A stretch of DNA of 64,000 nt from Paraburkholderia aspalathi. GTDB lineage: Bacteria > Pseudomonadota > Gammaproteobacteria > Burkholderiales > Burkholderiaceae. The stretch covers positions 492,680-556,679 of the forward strand of contig NZ_FPBH01000002.1 in assembly GCF_900116445.1 (NCBI RefSeq), in the 5' to 3' direction. Shown one piece after another: positions 1-8,592 of the stretch (position 1 is its first letter; every line of letters starts with the position of its first letter). The position numbers and the translations under genes are program-made. A model generated the notes under the pieces. The model was not told the DNA's origin, did no database searches, and was given only the letters and a program-made list of their open reading frames with translations.

Positions 1-479
1 CCGACATCATGAAGGAGGCTGGCCTTACTCATGGTGGCTTCTACGCCCACTTCCCATCGCGCGAGGTGCTGCTTGCCGAAGCGGCTGACCGCGCCGGTGC
101 TGAAGCCGTTGCCCTGTCGGAACATATCGCCGCCTCGGTCCCGCCAGAGGATGCATTGCCGTCGATGGTGCGCGCCTATCTGTCGAAGGAGCATTGCGAA
201 GACATAGAGAATGGCTGCCCGGTCTCCGCCCTTGGTTCCGAGATGCCGCGCCAGGCGCCGGTCGTGCGGCGCGCAGCCACCCGCCGCATCAAGGAGATGA
301 TCGATGTCATTGCGCGCCAGTTGCCCGATTGGGGTCAGCCGGGCGCGCACGAGCAGGCGCTTGTCACGGCGGCCACCATGGTTGGCACCATGGTGCTGGC
401 GCGCGCCGTCGACGACCCGAAGCTGTCGGAAGATTTTCTTGAAGCCGCATTGAAAAAACTCACGCCGACTGACGCGTAA
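1..479 (+). CDS. TetR/AcrR family regulator, 5' end outside window
   Basis: The reading frame is already open at base 3, and the first visible residues are the recognition half of a TetR helix-turn-helix (GLTHGGFYAHF, then a conserved turn into helix 4). The N-terminal 20-40 residues therefore lie before the window, and the ATG at 9 is internal. The rest is an all-helical ligand-binding domain with a CPVSALGSEM segment seen in LmrA/YxaF-like TetR proteins. It probably represses the dehydrogenase and quinone oxidoreductase genes just downstream on the same strand, because a perfect inverted repeat lies between them at 514-537. The ligand is unknown. Family assignment is firm; the target is inferred. 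Confidence 0.9.
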   Translation, partial: DIMKEAGLTHGGFYAHFPSREVLLAEAADRAGAEAVALSEHIAASVPPEDALPSMVRAYLSKEHCEDIENGCPVSALGSEMPRQAPVVRRAATRRIKEMIDVIARQLPDWGQPGAHEQALVTAATMVGTMVLARAVDDPKLSEDFLEAALKKLTPTDA

Positions 480-482
480 ATC

Positions 483-508
483 CACCGGCCCGGTGTCGGT
501 TTTTGTTG
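483..508 (+). terminator. Weak hairpin after the TetR gene
   Basis: Just after the TetR stop codon, CACCG and CGGTG arms close on a GCC loop at 483-495. They are followed by TCGG and a run of five T. The stem is only five pairs, so this is a possible weak terminator only. Confidence 0.3.
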
Positions 509-513
509 GATCG

Positions 514-537
514 AAAATATGATTAACATCATATTTT
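514..537. promoter_or_regulatory. Perfect inverted repeat, likely TetR operator
   Basis: The arms AAAATATGAT (514-523) and ATCATATTTT (528-537) are exact reverse complements around the spacer TAAC. The site sits between the TetR stop and the dehydrogenase start at 596, where a promoter should be, and it is much more AT-rich than its surroundings. Dyad symmetry of this size is typical for TetR dimers. It could instead be a terminator stem, but no T-run follows it directly. Confidence 0.6.
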
Positions 538-595
538 AGCAAGATGAACACTCACGCAAGCACCTGAAGACATCCCTCAATATCGGAAGGACATC

Positions 596-1405
596 ATGGA
601 AACTGGAATAGCGCTCGTGACTGGCGCCTCGTCAGGAATCGGCGAAGCCACCGCCAAGCGGCTCGCGAAGGCTGGATACAAGGTCTACGGCACCAGCCGG
701 CGCGGCGCACAGGCCGGCCAGCGGACGTTCGGGATGCTGCCACTGGACGTGACTAGCGATGAGTCCGTCGACGCTGCCGTCAAGGAAGTACTGCGTCTGC
801 ACGGCCGCATCGACCTGCTGGTGAACAACGCTGGTTTCGGCGTGGCCCCTGCCGCTGCGGAAGAGAGTTCGCTTGACCAGGCTCGTGCGATCTTCGATAC
901 GAACTTCTTCGGGATCGTCCGCATGACGCGCGCCGTGCTGCCCCATATGCGGCAACAAGGCAGCGGCCGCATCATCAATATTGGTTCGGTGCTGGGCTTC
1001 TTGCCGATGCCCTATATGGCGCTGTATTCCGCCACCAAGCATGCGGTCGCGGGCTATTCGGAATCGCTCGATCATGAGTTGCGCACGATGGGCATCCGGG
1101 TCTCCGTCATTGAGCCCGCCTACATCAAGACGCCTTTCGACGCGAACTTCATGGAGCCGGACGTTCCCCTCGACGACTACCTTGAGATACGCACGGCCAT
1201 CGCGAGGCGTGTGAAGGAGGTTGTCGAGAGCGCTGACGGTCCGGAGGTCGTGGCCGAGACCGTACTGCAGGCCGCCATCGCGGCTCGCCCGAAACTTCGC
1301 TATACAGCCGGTGGACTCGCCGCTCGTCTGCGATTGCTGCGCAGGTTTGCGCCCGCCGGCCTTGTGGATGCAGGTATTCGCAAAGACCTGCGACTTCAAA
1401 CTTGA
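596..1405 (+). CDS. Short-chain dehydrogenase/reductase
   Basis: This 269-residue classical SDR has the nucleotide-binding motif TGASSGIG at residues 9-16, NNAG at 77-80, and the catalytic Ser131, Tyr144 and Lys148 (YSATK). It should be a cytosolic NAD(P)-dependent oxidoreductase, but the substrate cannot be read from sequence. The start is supported by GGAAGG about six bases upstream of the ATG. It follows the TetR gene and the 514-537 operator and precedes a quinone-oxidoreductase-like gene, so the two enzymes probably form a small TetR-controlled stress or detoxification unit. Confidence 0.92.
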   Translation: METGIALVTGASSGIGEATAKRLAKAGYKVYGTSRRGAQAGQRTFGMLPLDVTSDESVDAAVKEVLRLHGRIDLLVNNAGFGVAPAAAEESSLDQARAIFDTNFFGIVRMTRAVLPHMRQQGSGRIINIGSVLGFLPMPYMALYSATKHAVAGYSESLDHELRTMGIRVSVIEPAYIKTPFDANFMEPDVPLDDYLEIRTAIARRVKEVVESADGPEVVAETVLQAAIAARPKLRYTAGGLAARLRLLRRFAPAGLVDAGIRKDLRLQT

Positions 1406-1495
1406 ACGGCATGACTGCGTTGCGATCGATCTGGAACGCTGCATCCCTTACTCCCCGCGAAGCACTCTGACTCAACGAGAAACGTACAAGGAAAC

Positions 1496-2500
1496 ATGAT
1501 GAAAGCTTTTGTTGTCGATCGATACGGACGCAAGAATGACTTGCGAGCCGGCGAAATGCCGGTCCCGGAGCTGCGCGAGGACGACGTATTGATCCGGATT
1601 CACGCCGCGGGCGTGAATCCGCTCGATGCCAAAATCCGGGACGGCGAGTTCAAGCTTATTCTGCCTTATCGTTTGCCGCTGATTCTGGGTAACGATCTGT
1701 CCGGGGTGGTCGTCCGCGTTGGACCGCGCGTTCGGCAACTCAAACCAGGCGATGAGGTCTATGCGCGACCGCGCAAAGATCGCATTGGCACCTTCGCGGA
1801 ATTCATTGCCGTCAAAGAAGACGGCGTGGCGTTGAAGCCAGAATCACTCTCCATGGAAGAAGCAGCGTCGATCCCGCTGGTAGGCTTGACCGCGTGGCAG
1901 GCGCTAATCGAAAAAGGACAACTCAAGAAAGGGCAGAAAGTGCTGATCCATGCAGGCTCCGGCGGCGTCGGCACATTTGCCATTCAACTGGCGAAACATG
2001 TCGGCGCAACTGTCGCAACGACAACGAGCGCGCGCAATGCTGAACTGGTGAAGCAACTCGGTGCGGATATCGTCATCGATTACAAAAAAGACGATTTTGC
2101 CGACATCCTGAAAGGCTACGATCTCGTGCTCGACACGCAGGGCGGCGATACGCTCAAGAAGTCACTGCGCGTGCTCAAACCAGGTGGCAAACTCATCGGA
2201 ATCGCGGGACCGCCCGATCCCGACTTTGCCAAAGACATGGGCGCTTCGTGGTTCCTGAAAACGGTGATGCGTCTTTTGAGCTATCGCATCCGGAAAACTG
2301 CAAAACGTCATGACGTCAGCTATTCATTTGTGTTCATGCGCGCCAGCGGAGACCAACTGGGCCGGATCGCTGCACTGATCGATGCAGGGTCCATACGGCC
2401 GGTGATCGATCGGATCTTCCCGTTTGCGGCCACCAATGAGGCCTTGGCTTACGTCGAAACCGGGCGTGTAAAGGGTAAGGTTGTCATCAAGATCCAATAG
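1496..2500 (+). CDS. Zinc-independent MDR/quinone oxidoreductase family protein
   Basis: The protein has 334 residues with an N-terminal GroES-like domain and a Rossmann domain carrying GSGGVG at residues 154-159, followed by TTTSARN, which favours NADPH over NADH. The structural-zinc cysteines of alcohol dehydrogenases are absent, so it belongs with the quinone oxidoreductase (QOR) branch, which reduces quinones or enals. AAGGAAAC precedes an ATGATG start. It lies 90 bp after the SDR gene on the same strand and is probably co-transcribed with it under the TetR operator. The exact substrate is unknown. Confidence 0.9.
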   Translation: MMKAFVVDRYGRKNDLRAGEMPVPELREDDVLIRIHAAGVNPLDAKIRDGEFKLILPYRLPLILGNDLSGVVVRVGPRVRQLKPGDEVYARPRKDRIGTFAEFIAVKEDGVALKPESLSMEEAASIPLVGLTAWQALIEKGQLKKGQKVLIHAGSGGVGTFAIQLAKHVGATVATTTSARNAELVKQLGADIVIDYKKDDFADILKGYDLVLDTQGGDTLKKSLRVLKPGGKLIGIAGPPDPDFAKDMGASWFLKTVMRLLSYRIRKTAKRHDVSYSFVFMRASGDQLGRIAALIDAGSIRPVIDRIFPFAATNEALAYVETGRVKGKVVIKIQ

Positions 2501-2515
2501 AAGGCTTGGACCGGC

Positions 2516-2533
2516 CGCGGGCCATTGCCCGCG
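2516..2533 (+). terminator. GC-rich hairpin after the quinone oxidoreductase
   Basis: CGCGGGC (2516-2522) and GCCCGCG (2527-2533) are exact complements around CATT, 16 bp past the stop codon at 2500. A T-run (GTTTTAAG) only appears about 14 bp later, so this is a candidate terminator or 3'-stabilising stem rather than a textbook one. Confidence 0.35.
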
Positions 2534-2663
2534 AGATGCTGGATAGACTGTTTTAAGAAGCGACAAGAAAAAAAACGGCCCCGGAATCCCGAAACATCCT
2601 CCACATGCCATCCAGTGGCATGATAGTGGCCTCGCTTCTCAATCCACCAGCTCTCTCCCGAAC

Positions 2664-3965
2664 ATGTCGAACCTGATCGTACATGGCGGCCTCCCGTTAC
2701 GCGGCGAGATCGTGCCATCCGCCAACAAGAACGCTGTCCTGCCCATCCTTTGTGCCACGCTGCTGACCGACCAGCCACTGCGTCTCATCGGCGTACCCGA
2801 AATTACCGACGTCAAGAAGATCCTCGAGATCTTTCGCACGCTCGGCAGCAACGTGTCGATGGACTTTGCCACCGGCATTCTCGATTTGCATCACCACGCC
2901 ACGTCCTTCGATCCTGTCGCGCACAGGCTGCCGGAGGAGATGCGTTCTTCGATCATGCTGGTGCCGCCGTTGCTGGCGCGTTTCGGCGTCGCACGTCTCG
3001 AGAACGATGTGAAGGGCTGCACGCTGGGTGTGCGCGAGATCGATCCGCACGTTGAGGTGTTCGAGCGCTTCGGCGCGGGCATTGAGCGCACTACCGACTC
3101 GCTGATCGTGCGCGCGACCACTCAAATGGCGGCCAATCATCATTGGCTGGACTACGCGTCGGTCACCACCACCGAGAATTTCGCGCTGTGCGCGGCGTCG
3201 GCCAACGGCACGTCGACCTTGGTCAATGCAGCATCGGAACCGCATGTGCAGGAGTTTTGCCGTTTTCTGGCGATGCTTGGTGTGCCAATCGACGGCATCG
3301 GCACATCGCGCCTGAGCGTGGAAGGCGGCCATAAACTCGGCGGCGGCGAGTTCCGGTTCAGCGAGGATTTCCACGAAATCGCGACCTTTCTCGCGCTTGG
3401 CGCAATCACCGGTGGCGACATCAAGGTCAAAAACAGCGCGCCCGATCAGTTCCCGCTGATCGACCGAACCTTCGCGAAGTTCGGCGTGCAGGTGGAGCAT
3501 CGCGATGGCTGGTCGCATGCCGTTCGGGAGGGTCCGTTACGAGTGCGCCGGCCTTTCACGCAGAACATCCTCACCAAGGTGGAAGCGGCGCCCTGGCCGT
3601 ATCTGCCCGTCGATCTGCTCCCTATCTTCATCGCGCTTGGCGTGAAGGCGGAAGGCAGCGCGATGTTCTGGAACAAGGTCTACGACGGCGCGATGGGTTG
3701 GTCCGTTGAACTCTCCAAGTTCGGTGCGCACGTGTTTCTGTCGGACCCTCATCGTTTGATCACTTTCGGCGGACTTCAGTTAAGTCCCGCGAAGGTCGAG
3801 AGTCCGTACATCATTCGCGTGGCCATTGCGCTGCTCATGGTCGCCGCAAGTATCGAGGGGCGCTCGGAAATCACCAACGCGCTGCCAATCCGCCGTGCAC
3901 ACCCCAATTTTGTGGAAAACCTGCGCTCGGTGGGCGCGCGCGTGGAATGGACCAGCAGCGAATGA
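2664..3965 (+). CDS. UDP-N-acetylglucosamine 1-carboxyvinyltransferase (MurA) paralogue
   Basis: This 433-residue EPSP-synthase-fold protein keeps the MurA landmarks: Lys22-Asn23 in SANKNAVLP, the catalytic cysteine (Cys119 in KGCTLGVREID, near E. coli Cys115), an Asp in the PVD motif matching Asp305, and arginines matching Arg371 and Arg397. MurA transfers enolpyruvate from PEP to UDP-GlcNAc, the first committed step of peptidoglycan synthesis. The gene sits among accessory enzymes rather than with cell-wall or histidine genes, and its loops diverge from ordinary MurA (LHHHAT, WNKVYDGAMGW). It is therefore probably a second copy. No clear ribosome binding site is visible. Whether it makes peptidoglycan precursor or a specialised product is open. 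Confidence 0.85.
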   Translation: MSNLIVHGGLPLRGEIVPSANKNAVLPILCATLLTDQPLRLIGVPEITDVKKILEIFRTLGSNVSMDFATGILDLHHHATSFDPVAHRLPEEMRSSIMLVPPLLARFGVARLENDVKGCTLGVREIDPHVEVFERFGAGIERTTDSLIVRATTQMAANHHWLDYASVTTTENFALCAASANGTSTLVNAASEPHVQEFCRFLAMLGVPIDGIGTSRLSVEGGHKLGGGEFRFSEDFHEIATFLALGAITGGDIKVKNSAPDQFPLIDRTFAKFGVQVEHRDGWSHAVREGPLRVRRPFTQNILTKVEAAPWPYLPVDLLPIFIALGVKAEGSAMFWNKVYDGAMGWSVELSKFGAHVFLSDPHRLITFGGLQLSPAKVESPYIIRVAIALLMVAASIEGRSEITNALPIRRAHPNFVENLRSVGARVEWTSSE

Positions 3966-3998
3966 TCGTCTAAGGCGATCCGCCAGAACCCGAACATC

Positions 3999-4970
3999 AT
4001 GGAGCAAACCTTGCACGAACTTCGCCTCGAGACACTGCAGGTCGGTGCACTGCGCATGCGTGTGGCCAGCCAGGGCAGCGGCCCGCTGGTGCTGCTATGT
4101 CATGGATTTCCGGAATCCTGGTACGCCTGGCGGCACCAGTTGGCGGCGCTGTCAGCCGCCGGGTTCCGCGCCGTCGCACCTGACATGCGTGGCTATGGCG
4201 GCACCGATGCGCCGCCGGACGCGGAGTCATACACGATGCTGCATCTCGTCGGCGACATGGTCGAGCTCGTCAATGTTCTCGGCGAGAGTGAGGCGGTGAT
4301 CGTCGGCCACGACTGGGGCGCGCCGGTGGCCTGGAACGCGGCGATGTTACGGCCCGATCTGTTCCGTGCCGTCGTTGGCATGAGCGTGCCGTTCCATCCG
4401 CCTGCGCGGGAGGACTTGCTCAGTGCGCTGGAGCGGCAAGGTGTGCAAACGTTCTACATGCAGTATTTCCAGACACCCGGCGTAGCTGAGCGCGAATTCG
4501 AGGCTGATCCCGAAGCCACAATTCGACGCGTCACGTTCAGCATGTCGGGCGATGGGCCCGACCACGTGGTGGCGGGCATACTCGCGCCCGGCACAAGTTT
4601 TCTCGACAACACAGTGGACCCCGAGACGCTGCCAGCCTGGCTAAGCAGTGAAGAAATCGCTTACGTGGCAGGCGAATTCGCGCGCACCGGTTTCCGAGGT
4701 GGGCTGAACTGGTACCGCAGCATTCGGCGCTCATCGGAACTCATGGCCGCTTGGCGAGGCTGCGTGATCCGGCAGCCATCGCTATTCGTGGCCGGCGCGG
4801 AAGATGACGTCCTTAAGTTTCCGGGCGCCCAGGCCCGTATCGCGAATCTGGCACGCGTACTGCCCGGACTGCGCGGATGCCATATTCTCGACGGCGCGGG
4901 TCATTGGATTCAGCGCGAGCGTTCGGCGGAAGTGAGCGAGTTGCTGGTTGCGTTCCTGAAGGGGCTGTAG
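3999..4970 (+). CDS. Alpha/beta hydrolase, epoxide-hydrolase type
   Basis: The protein has 323 residues. The oxyanion motif HGFP is at 35-38, the nucleophile Asp105 lies in GHDWGA, a DMRGYGGTD loop is present, and the catalytic His is in GAGHWIQRE near the C-terminus. The Asp nucleophile and HGFPE pattern are those of soluble epoxide hydrolases and haloalkane dehalogenases; the epoxide hydrolase branch fits better because of the GHDWG motif and the cap length. It starts 33 bp after the MurA paralogue and may share its transcript, though no functional link is obvious. The substrate is unknown. Confidence 0.88.
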   Translation: MEQTLHELRLETLQVGALRMRVASQGSGPLVLLCHGFPESWYAWRHQLAALSAAGFRAVAPDMRGYGGTDAPPDAESYTMLHLVGDMVELVNVLGESEAVIVGHDWGAPVAWNAAMLRPDLFRAVVGMSVPFHPPAREDLLSALERQGVQTFYMQYFQTPGVAEREFEADPEATIRRVTFSMSGDGPDHVVAGILAPGTSFLDNTVDPETLPAWLSSEEIAYVAGEFARTGFRGGLNWYRSIRRSSELMAAWRGCVIRQPSLFVAGAEDDVLKFPGAQARIANLARVLPGLRGCHILDGAGHWIQRERSAEVSELLVAFLKGL

Positions 4971-5141
4971 GCAGCGCGCATCCCCTGCTCGATCGCGTGC
5001 AGCCTACAGCGATCAGAACCTCGCGAGGAATTCCGAAACCTTCGCCAGCCCCGTTTCAAGTACGTTCCGGTTGTTCGCATACCCGATACGCGATGATTCG
5101 TGACGCAGTGATTTATGGATGAAGCGGGTCCACCACGCCCT

Positions 5142-6383
5142 CTATCGGAATCGCTCGGGACGGAACGGATGGGGATCGGTAAAAGGCTCGCCCCCCGTCA
5201 TCATTTCCGCCAGCAAACGCCCTGTCACCGGACCGAGCGTCAATCCGTGATGGTTATGCCCGAACGAGAACCACAGCCCTCGATGGCGAGGCGCGCGCCC
5301 AATGACAGGCCGCATGTCAGGCGTACACGGCCGCAACCCGAGCCATGGCGCGTCGTCGACGCGGCGGCCCAGTCCGAATATCGGCCGGGCCACGGCTTCC
5401 GCGCGGTCCAGTTGAACGCCCGTCGGCGGCGCATCGCGCCGGGCGATTTCCACGCCGGTAGTCAGCCGCAGGCGGCCTTGCATGGGCGCGACCACATACC
5501 CTTTTTCCGTGTCGACCAGCGGTATCGAGAGCATCGATTTCGTCGCCTCGTAGTGCATGTGGTAGCCGCGTTTTGCCCGTAGCGGTATCCGATATCCGAG
5601 CGGTTCAAAAACCTTGTCGGACCAAGGGCCGAGCGCTACAACCACCTCTTTGGCGCTGATCCTGCCTTGCGATGTCTGCACAGTCCATGCATCGGCTTCC
5701 TGACGCACCGTGACCACTTCGCCAGTGAGCAGCGCGCCGCCGCCCTCGTCGAACAGCCGCGCATAGCCCTTCGTCAGCGCACCCGGATTGGAGATGCTCT
5801 TCGGGTCCTGCCAATGCAATGCGCCGCTAAAACCCGACGCGATACCCGGTTCGCGCGCCATCAGTGCATCGGCGTCGCACGGCACCACGCGCAGTCCGTA
5901 TGTCCTCGCCGTGACTTCGGCGGCCGATGCCTGCCGTTCATATTCCGAGCGTGTGCGAAATGCCTCGATCCAGCCACCGTCGTGCGCGAGGCTTTGAAGG
6001 CCGGCACGCGCGATCAGCACATCGTGCTCGGCAACGCTGCGCCGGATCAACGGCAACATGTCGTGCGCGGCAGCCTTGAGCCGCTCAGGAGACGACTCCC
6101 ACCAGAATCGCGCGAGCCACGTCGCAAAAGACGGCAGCGCCTTGTAGTCCCAGTAAAGATCGGTCGACTGATTGCGCAGGTAGCGCAGCAGCGTACCGAG
6201 ATCGCGCGGAAAGCCGTAGGGAACCACCGACGAGCTTTCGATCAGTCCGGCATTGCCGAAACTGGTCTCTTCGCCGGGGCCGCGCCGATCGACGAGCCCC
6301 ACGCGGCGACCGCGATCCTGCAGATGCAGCGCGGACGACACGCCGACAATCCCGGCTCCCAACACGATCACATCGAAATCCAT
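5142..6383 (-). CDS. D-amino-acid dehydrogenase (DadA/DauA-like FAD oxidoreductase)
   Basis: This FAD-dependent DAO-fold enzyme has the dinucleotide motif GAGIVG at residues 9-14, the conserved SFGNAGLI segment and a C-terminal GLRPCTPDMRPVIG FAD-contact motif followed by GHNHHGLTLGP. Such enzymes oxidise D-amino acids to 2-oxo acids and pass electrons to the respiratory chain. The start at 6383 (MDFDVIVLGAG) matches family N-termini; an in-frame ATG at 6440 would add 19 unconserved residues. It follows the binding-protein gene closely on the same strand. With the OCD-family and YheO/DauR-type genes nearby, a role in D-arginine or another basic D-amino acid is inferred. Confidence 0.88.
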   Translation of the reverse strand: MDFDVIVLGAGIVGVSSALHLQDRGRRVGLVDRRGPGEETSFGNAGLIESSSVVPYGFPRDLGTLLRYLRNQSTDLYWDYKALPSFATWLARFWWESSPERLKAAAHDMLPLIRRSVAEHDVLIARAGLQSLAHDGGWIEAFRTRSEYERQASAAEVTARTYGLRVVPCDADALMAREPGIASGFSGALHWQDPKSISNPGALTKGYARLFDEGGGALLTGEVVTVRQEADAWTVQTSQGRISAKEVVVALGPWSDKVFEPLGYRIPLRAKRGYHMHYEATKSMLSIPLVDTEKGYVVAPMQGRLRLTTGVEIARRDAPPTGVQLDRAEAVARPIFGLGRRVDDAPWLGLRPCTPDMRPVIGRAPRHRGLWFSFGHNHHGLTLGPVTGRLLAEMMTGGEPFTDPHPFRPERFR

Positions 6384-6447
6384 AAGCTCGCTCGAATGTT
6401 CATTTCGGATCCCGATGCGATTCGGCTCGCATCGGGTCATGAACCGG

Positions 6448-7236
6448 TTACTTCGCGATGATGTCGCGCTTGAAATACTTCTGCGACAGGTTGCTGAGCG
6501 TGCCGTCTTTCTTTAGCGCGGCGAGCGCGGCATCGATCTTTCCGGCCAACGCCTTGTCGCCCTTGCGCAAGCCAAAGCCCGTGCCTTCGCCAAGCGTTGC
6601 CGGATCGCTGAGCGGCTGGCCGACAATCGCATAGTCATGGCCTGACGGCTTGTTCAGGAAACCGTCCTCAACAGTCTGCGCTTCCTGGACGGCGGCATCC
6701 AGGCGTCCGGCAACGAGGTCGGCGTACACCTGATCCTGGTCCTGATACGAAACGATCGATACACCGGCATTCGCCCAGTGGCGCTTAAGGAAATCTTCCT
6801 GCGACGATCCCTGCAGGACGCCGACGCGTTTGCCCTGCAGGCTCTTCACATCCGGCAGCAAGGACGAACCACGCTTCGCCACCATCACGATCGGCACCAC
6901 GTAGATCGGCGGCGTGAAATCGATGGACTGTTTGCGCTTGTCCGTAATATTCATCGCGGAATTGATGACGTCGAATTTGCGCGCCTGTAGTGCCGGAATC
7001 AATCCGTCGAACGAATTCTCCACCCACTCGCATTTCACGCCCATCTTCGCGCAGACCGCGTTGCCGACGTCGACGTCGAATCCCTGCAATTGCCCCGTCG
7101 GCGACTTGCTTTCGAACGGCGGATACGCGGCCTCGATGCCGAAGCGCAAGGTGCTTTGAGTCTCGGCGCTGACAGTGCCAACCGAACCGATTAAAGCGGC
7201 AGCGACGAAAAGTGAGAGTGAAAGCTTCAGACGCAT
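6448..7236 (-). CDS. Periplasmic amino-acid-binding protein (SBP family 3)
   Basis: The protein has 262 residues and a Sec signal peptide ending VSA-ET near residue 25. The mature part is a bacterial extracellular solute-binding protein family 3 domain: an RFGIEAAYPPFE start, a GFDVDVGNAVC segment, and EWVENSFDGLIPALQARKFD, typical of lysine/arginine/ornithine-type binding proteins. No permease or ATPase gene is adjacent, so it must use a transporter encoded elsewhere, as an orphan binding protein. It is the first gene of the minus-strand unit with the D-amino-acid dehydrogenase and is divergent from the ornithine-cyclodeaminase-family gene. A basic amino acid ligand is the best guess. Confidence 0.9.
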   Translation of the reverse strand: MRLKLSLSLFVAAALIGSVGTVSAETQSTLRFGIEAAYPPFESKSPTGQLQGFDVDVGNAVCAKMGVKCEWVENSFDGLIPALQARKFDVINSAMNITDKRKQSIDFTPPIYVVPIVMVAKRGSSLLPDVKSLQGKRVGVLQGSSQEDFLKRHWANAGVSIVSYQDQDQVYADLVAGRLDAAVQEAQTVEDGFLNKPSGHDYAIVGQPLSDPATLGEGTGFGLRKGDKALAGKIDAALAALKKDGTLSNLSQKYFKRDIIAK

Positions 7237-7346
7237 GGTGGTTCCCTATGAAATTGGGGTTCACAAAATTAGGGCACGGGGTGGTAACTGACGGCGCGAC
7301 CTCGAGAAGATGCATGAGGTGCCAGAAACGCCTGTTCTCACACTCG

Positions 7347-7421
7347 TTCTGGAATGACAGTCTATTCTGGACACTAACAAATGCAAGCGATTTTCAAAAT
7401 AAAAGTCCAGACTGGACTTTT
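7347..7421. promoter_or_regulatory. Operator region between divergent D-amino-acid genes
   Basis: The arms AAAAGTCCAG (7401-7410) and CTGGACTTTT (7412-7421) are exact complements around a single A. Two further copies of the half-site TTCTGGA occur at 7347-7353 and 7365-7371, 18 bp apart. All lie between the divergent binding-protein gene (start 7236) and the cyclodeaminase-family gene (start 7477), the natural place for a shared operator. The regulator at 8593-9237 is the obvious candidate to bind here. Confidence 0.6.
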
Positions 7422-7476
7422 TGACTTTAGAATTGCGCTGACGCCGATAGCCGGCAACGATGTGGAGAGCAGGCCC

Positions 7477-8448
7477 ATGAGCAGCACAGACAAAGAATTC
7501 CCGTTGATCGTCCAGCAGGACGCGGTGCGTAAAGCACTGCCCCACCTCGACGTGCGCGGCGCATTGACACACATGTTTCTCTCGCTTGCCAACGACTCCG
7601 CGGTGCAGCCGCCCCAGACCTTCACCCCGTTTCCACAAGGGGCTGGCGATTTCATTACGTACTTAGGGGTCCTGGCGGACGCCAAGGTATTCGGAGCAAA
7701 GATGTCGCCGTACATCGTGACCGAAGCGAAACCGGTCATTACGGCATGGACCGCACTGATGTCCATGGAAACGGGGCAACCTTTGATGTGGTGCGATGCG
7801 GGTCTGCTCACCAACGAACGCACAGCCGGCGCAACGGCACTTGCGGTGGAACACCTTGCGGCGCCCGACGCACGCCGGCTCGCCATCGTCGGCGCGGGTG
7901 CCGTGGGGCAGGCGCATTTGCGCCACCTTGCACCGCTGCGAGCGTGGGCCTCGATCAATGTGTTTTCACCCGAGCTTGCGAGCAACGAGGCAAAGCGCGC
8001 GGAGGTCGCCGCCCTTGATGAACGCGTGCGGATTTGCACCCACCTCGATGAGTGTGTGCGCGATGCCGACGTGATCGCGTTGTGCACATCCTCAGGCACG
8101 CCTGTACTGTCGGACAACCTGCTGACCAAGCCGGCACTCATCACGTCGATCAGCACGAATGTCGCCAATGCGCATGAAATTCCACCGGCGTGGATTCAAG
8201 ACATGGACGTCTATTGCGACTACCGGCGAACCACGCCCGCCAACGCAGGTGAAATGAAACTGGCGGCGCAACTGCATGACTGGTCGCCAGAAAGCGTTCT
8301 GGGCGATTTGCCCGAACTCGTATCCGGCAGAGCCAGGAAACCCTCCTGGCGGCGGCACGTTTTCTTTCGCTCAATCGGACTCGGACTGGAAGATGTAGCG
8401 ATCGCCTACGCGTTGTTCAGGCACGTGAGCGGGCAACCGATCAGTTGA
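7477..8448 (+). CDS. Ornithine cyclodeaminase/mu-crystallin family protein (DauB-like)
   Basis: This 323-residue NAD(P)-binding protein has the Rossmann motif VGAGAVGQAH and the fold-specific MSPYIVTEAKPVI and CDAGLLTNERTAGATA segments of the ornithine cyclodeaminase/mu-crystallin family. Members include ornithine cyclodeaminase, ketimine reductases, and the DauB enzyme that reduces 2-ketoarginine to L-arginine. The start at 7477 has GGAGAG upstream and sits just after the palindrome; the in-frame ATG at 7381 would place the operator inside the gene. Between a D-amino-acid dehydrogenase and a DauR-like regulator, a reductive step re-forming an L-amino acid from the 2-oxo acid is plausible. 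Confidence 0.87.
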   Translation: MSSTDKEFPLIVQQDAVRKALPHLDVRGALTHMFLSLANDSAVQPPQTFTPFPQGAGDFITYLGVLADAKVFGAKMSPYIVTEAKPVITAWTALMSMETGQPLMWCDAGLLTNERTAGATALAVEHLAAPDARRLAIVGAGAVGQAHLRHLAPLRAWASINVFSPELASNEAKRAEVAALDERVRICTHLDECVRDADVIALCTSSGTPVLSDNLLTKPALITSISTNVANAHEIPPAWIQDMDVYCDYRRTTPANAGEMKLAAQLHDWSPESVLGDLPELVSGRARKPSWRRHVFFRSIGLGLEDVAIAYALFRHVSGQPIS

Positions 8449-8592
8449 ACCAGACCGATGCGGCGGTGCGTGGGTTGCCGCAAACAGAGGTGAATATTGC
8501 CCGTGGCAAAATAGTGCATCGCACGAATATGCGTTGCACATTGACGCACACGCCGGCAGACCCGGCCAAACCGAAAAATCTCATGCTTCCCT

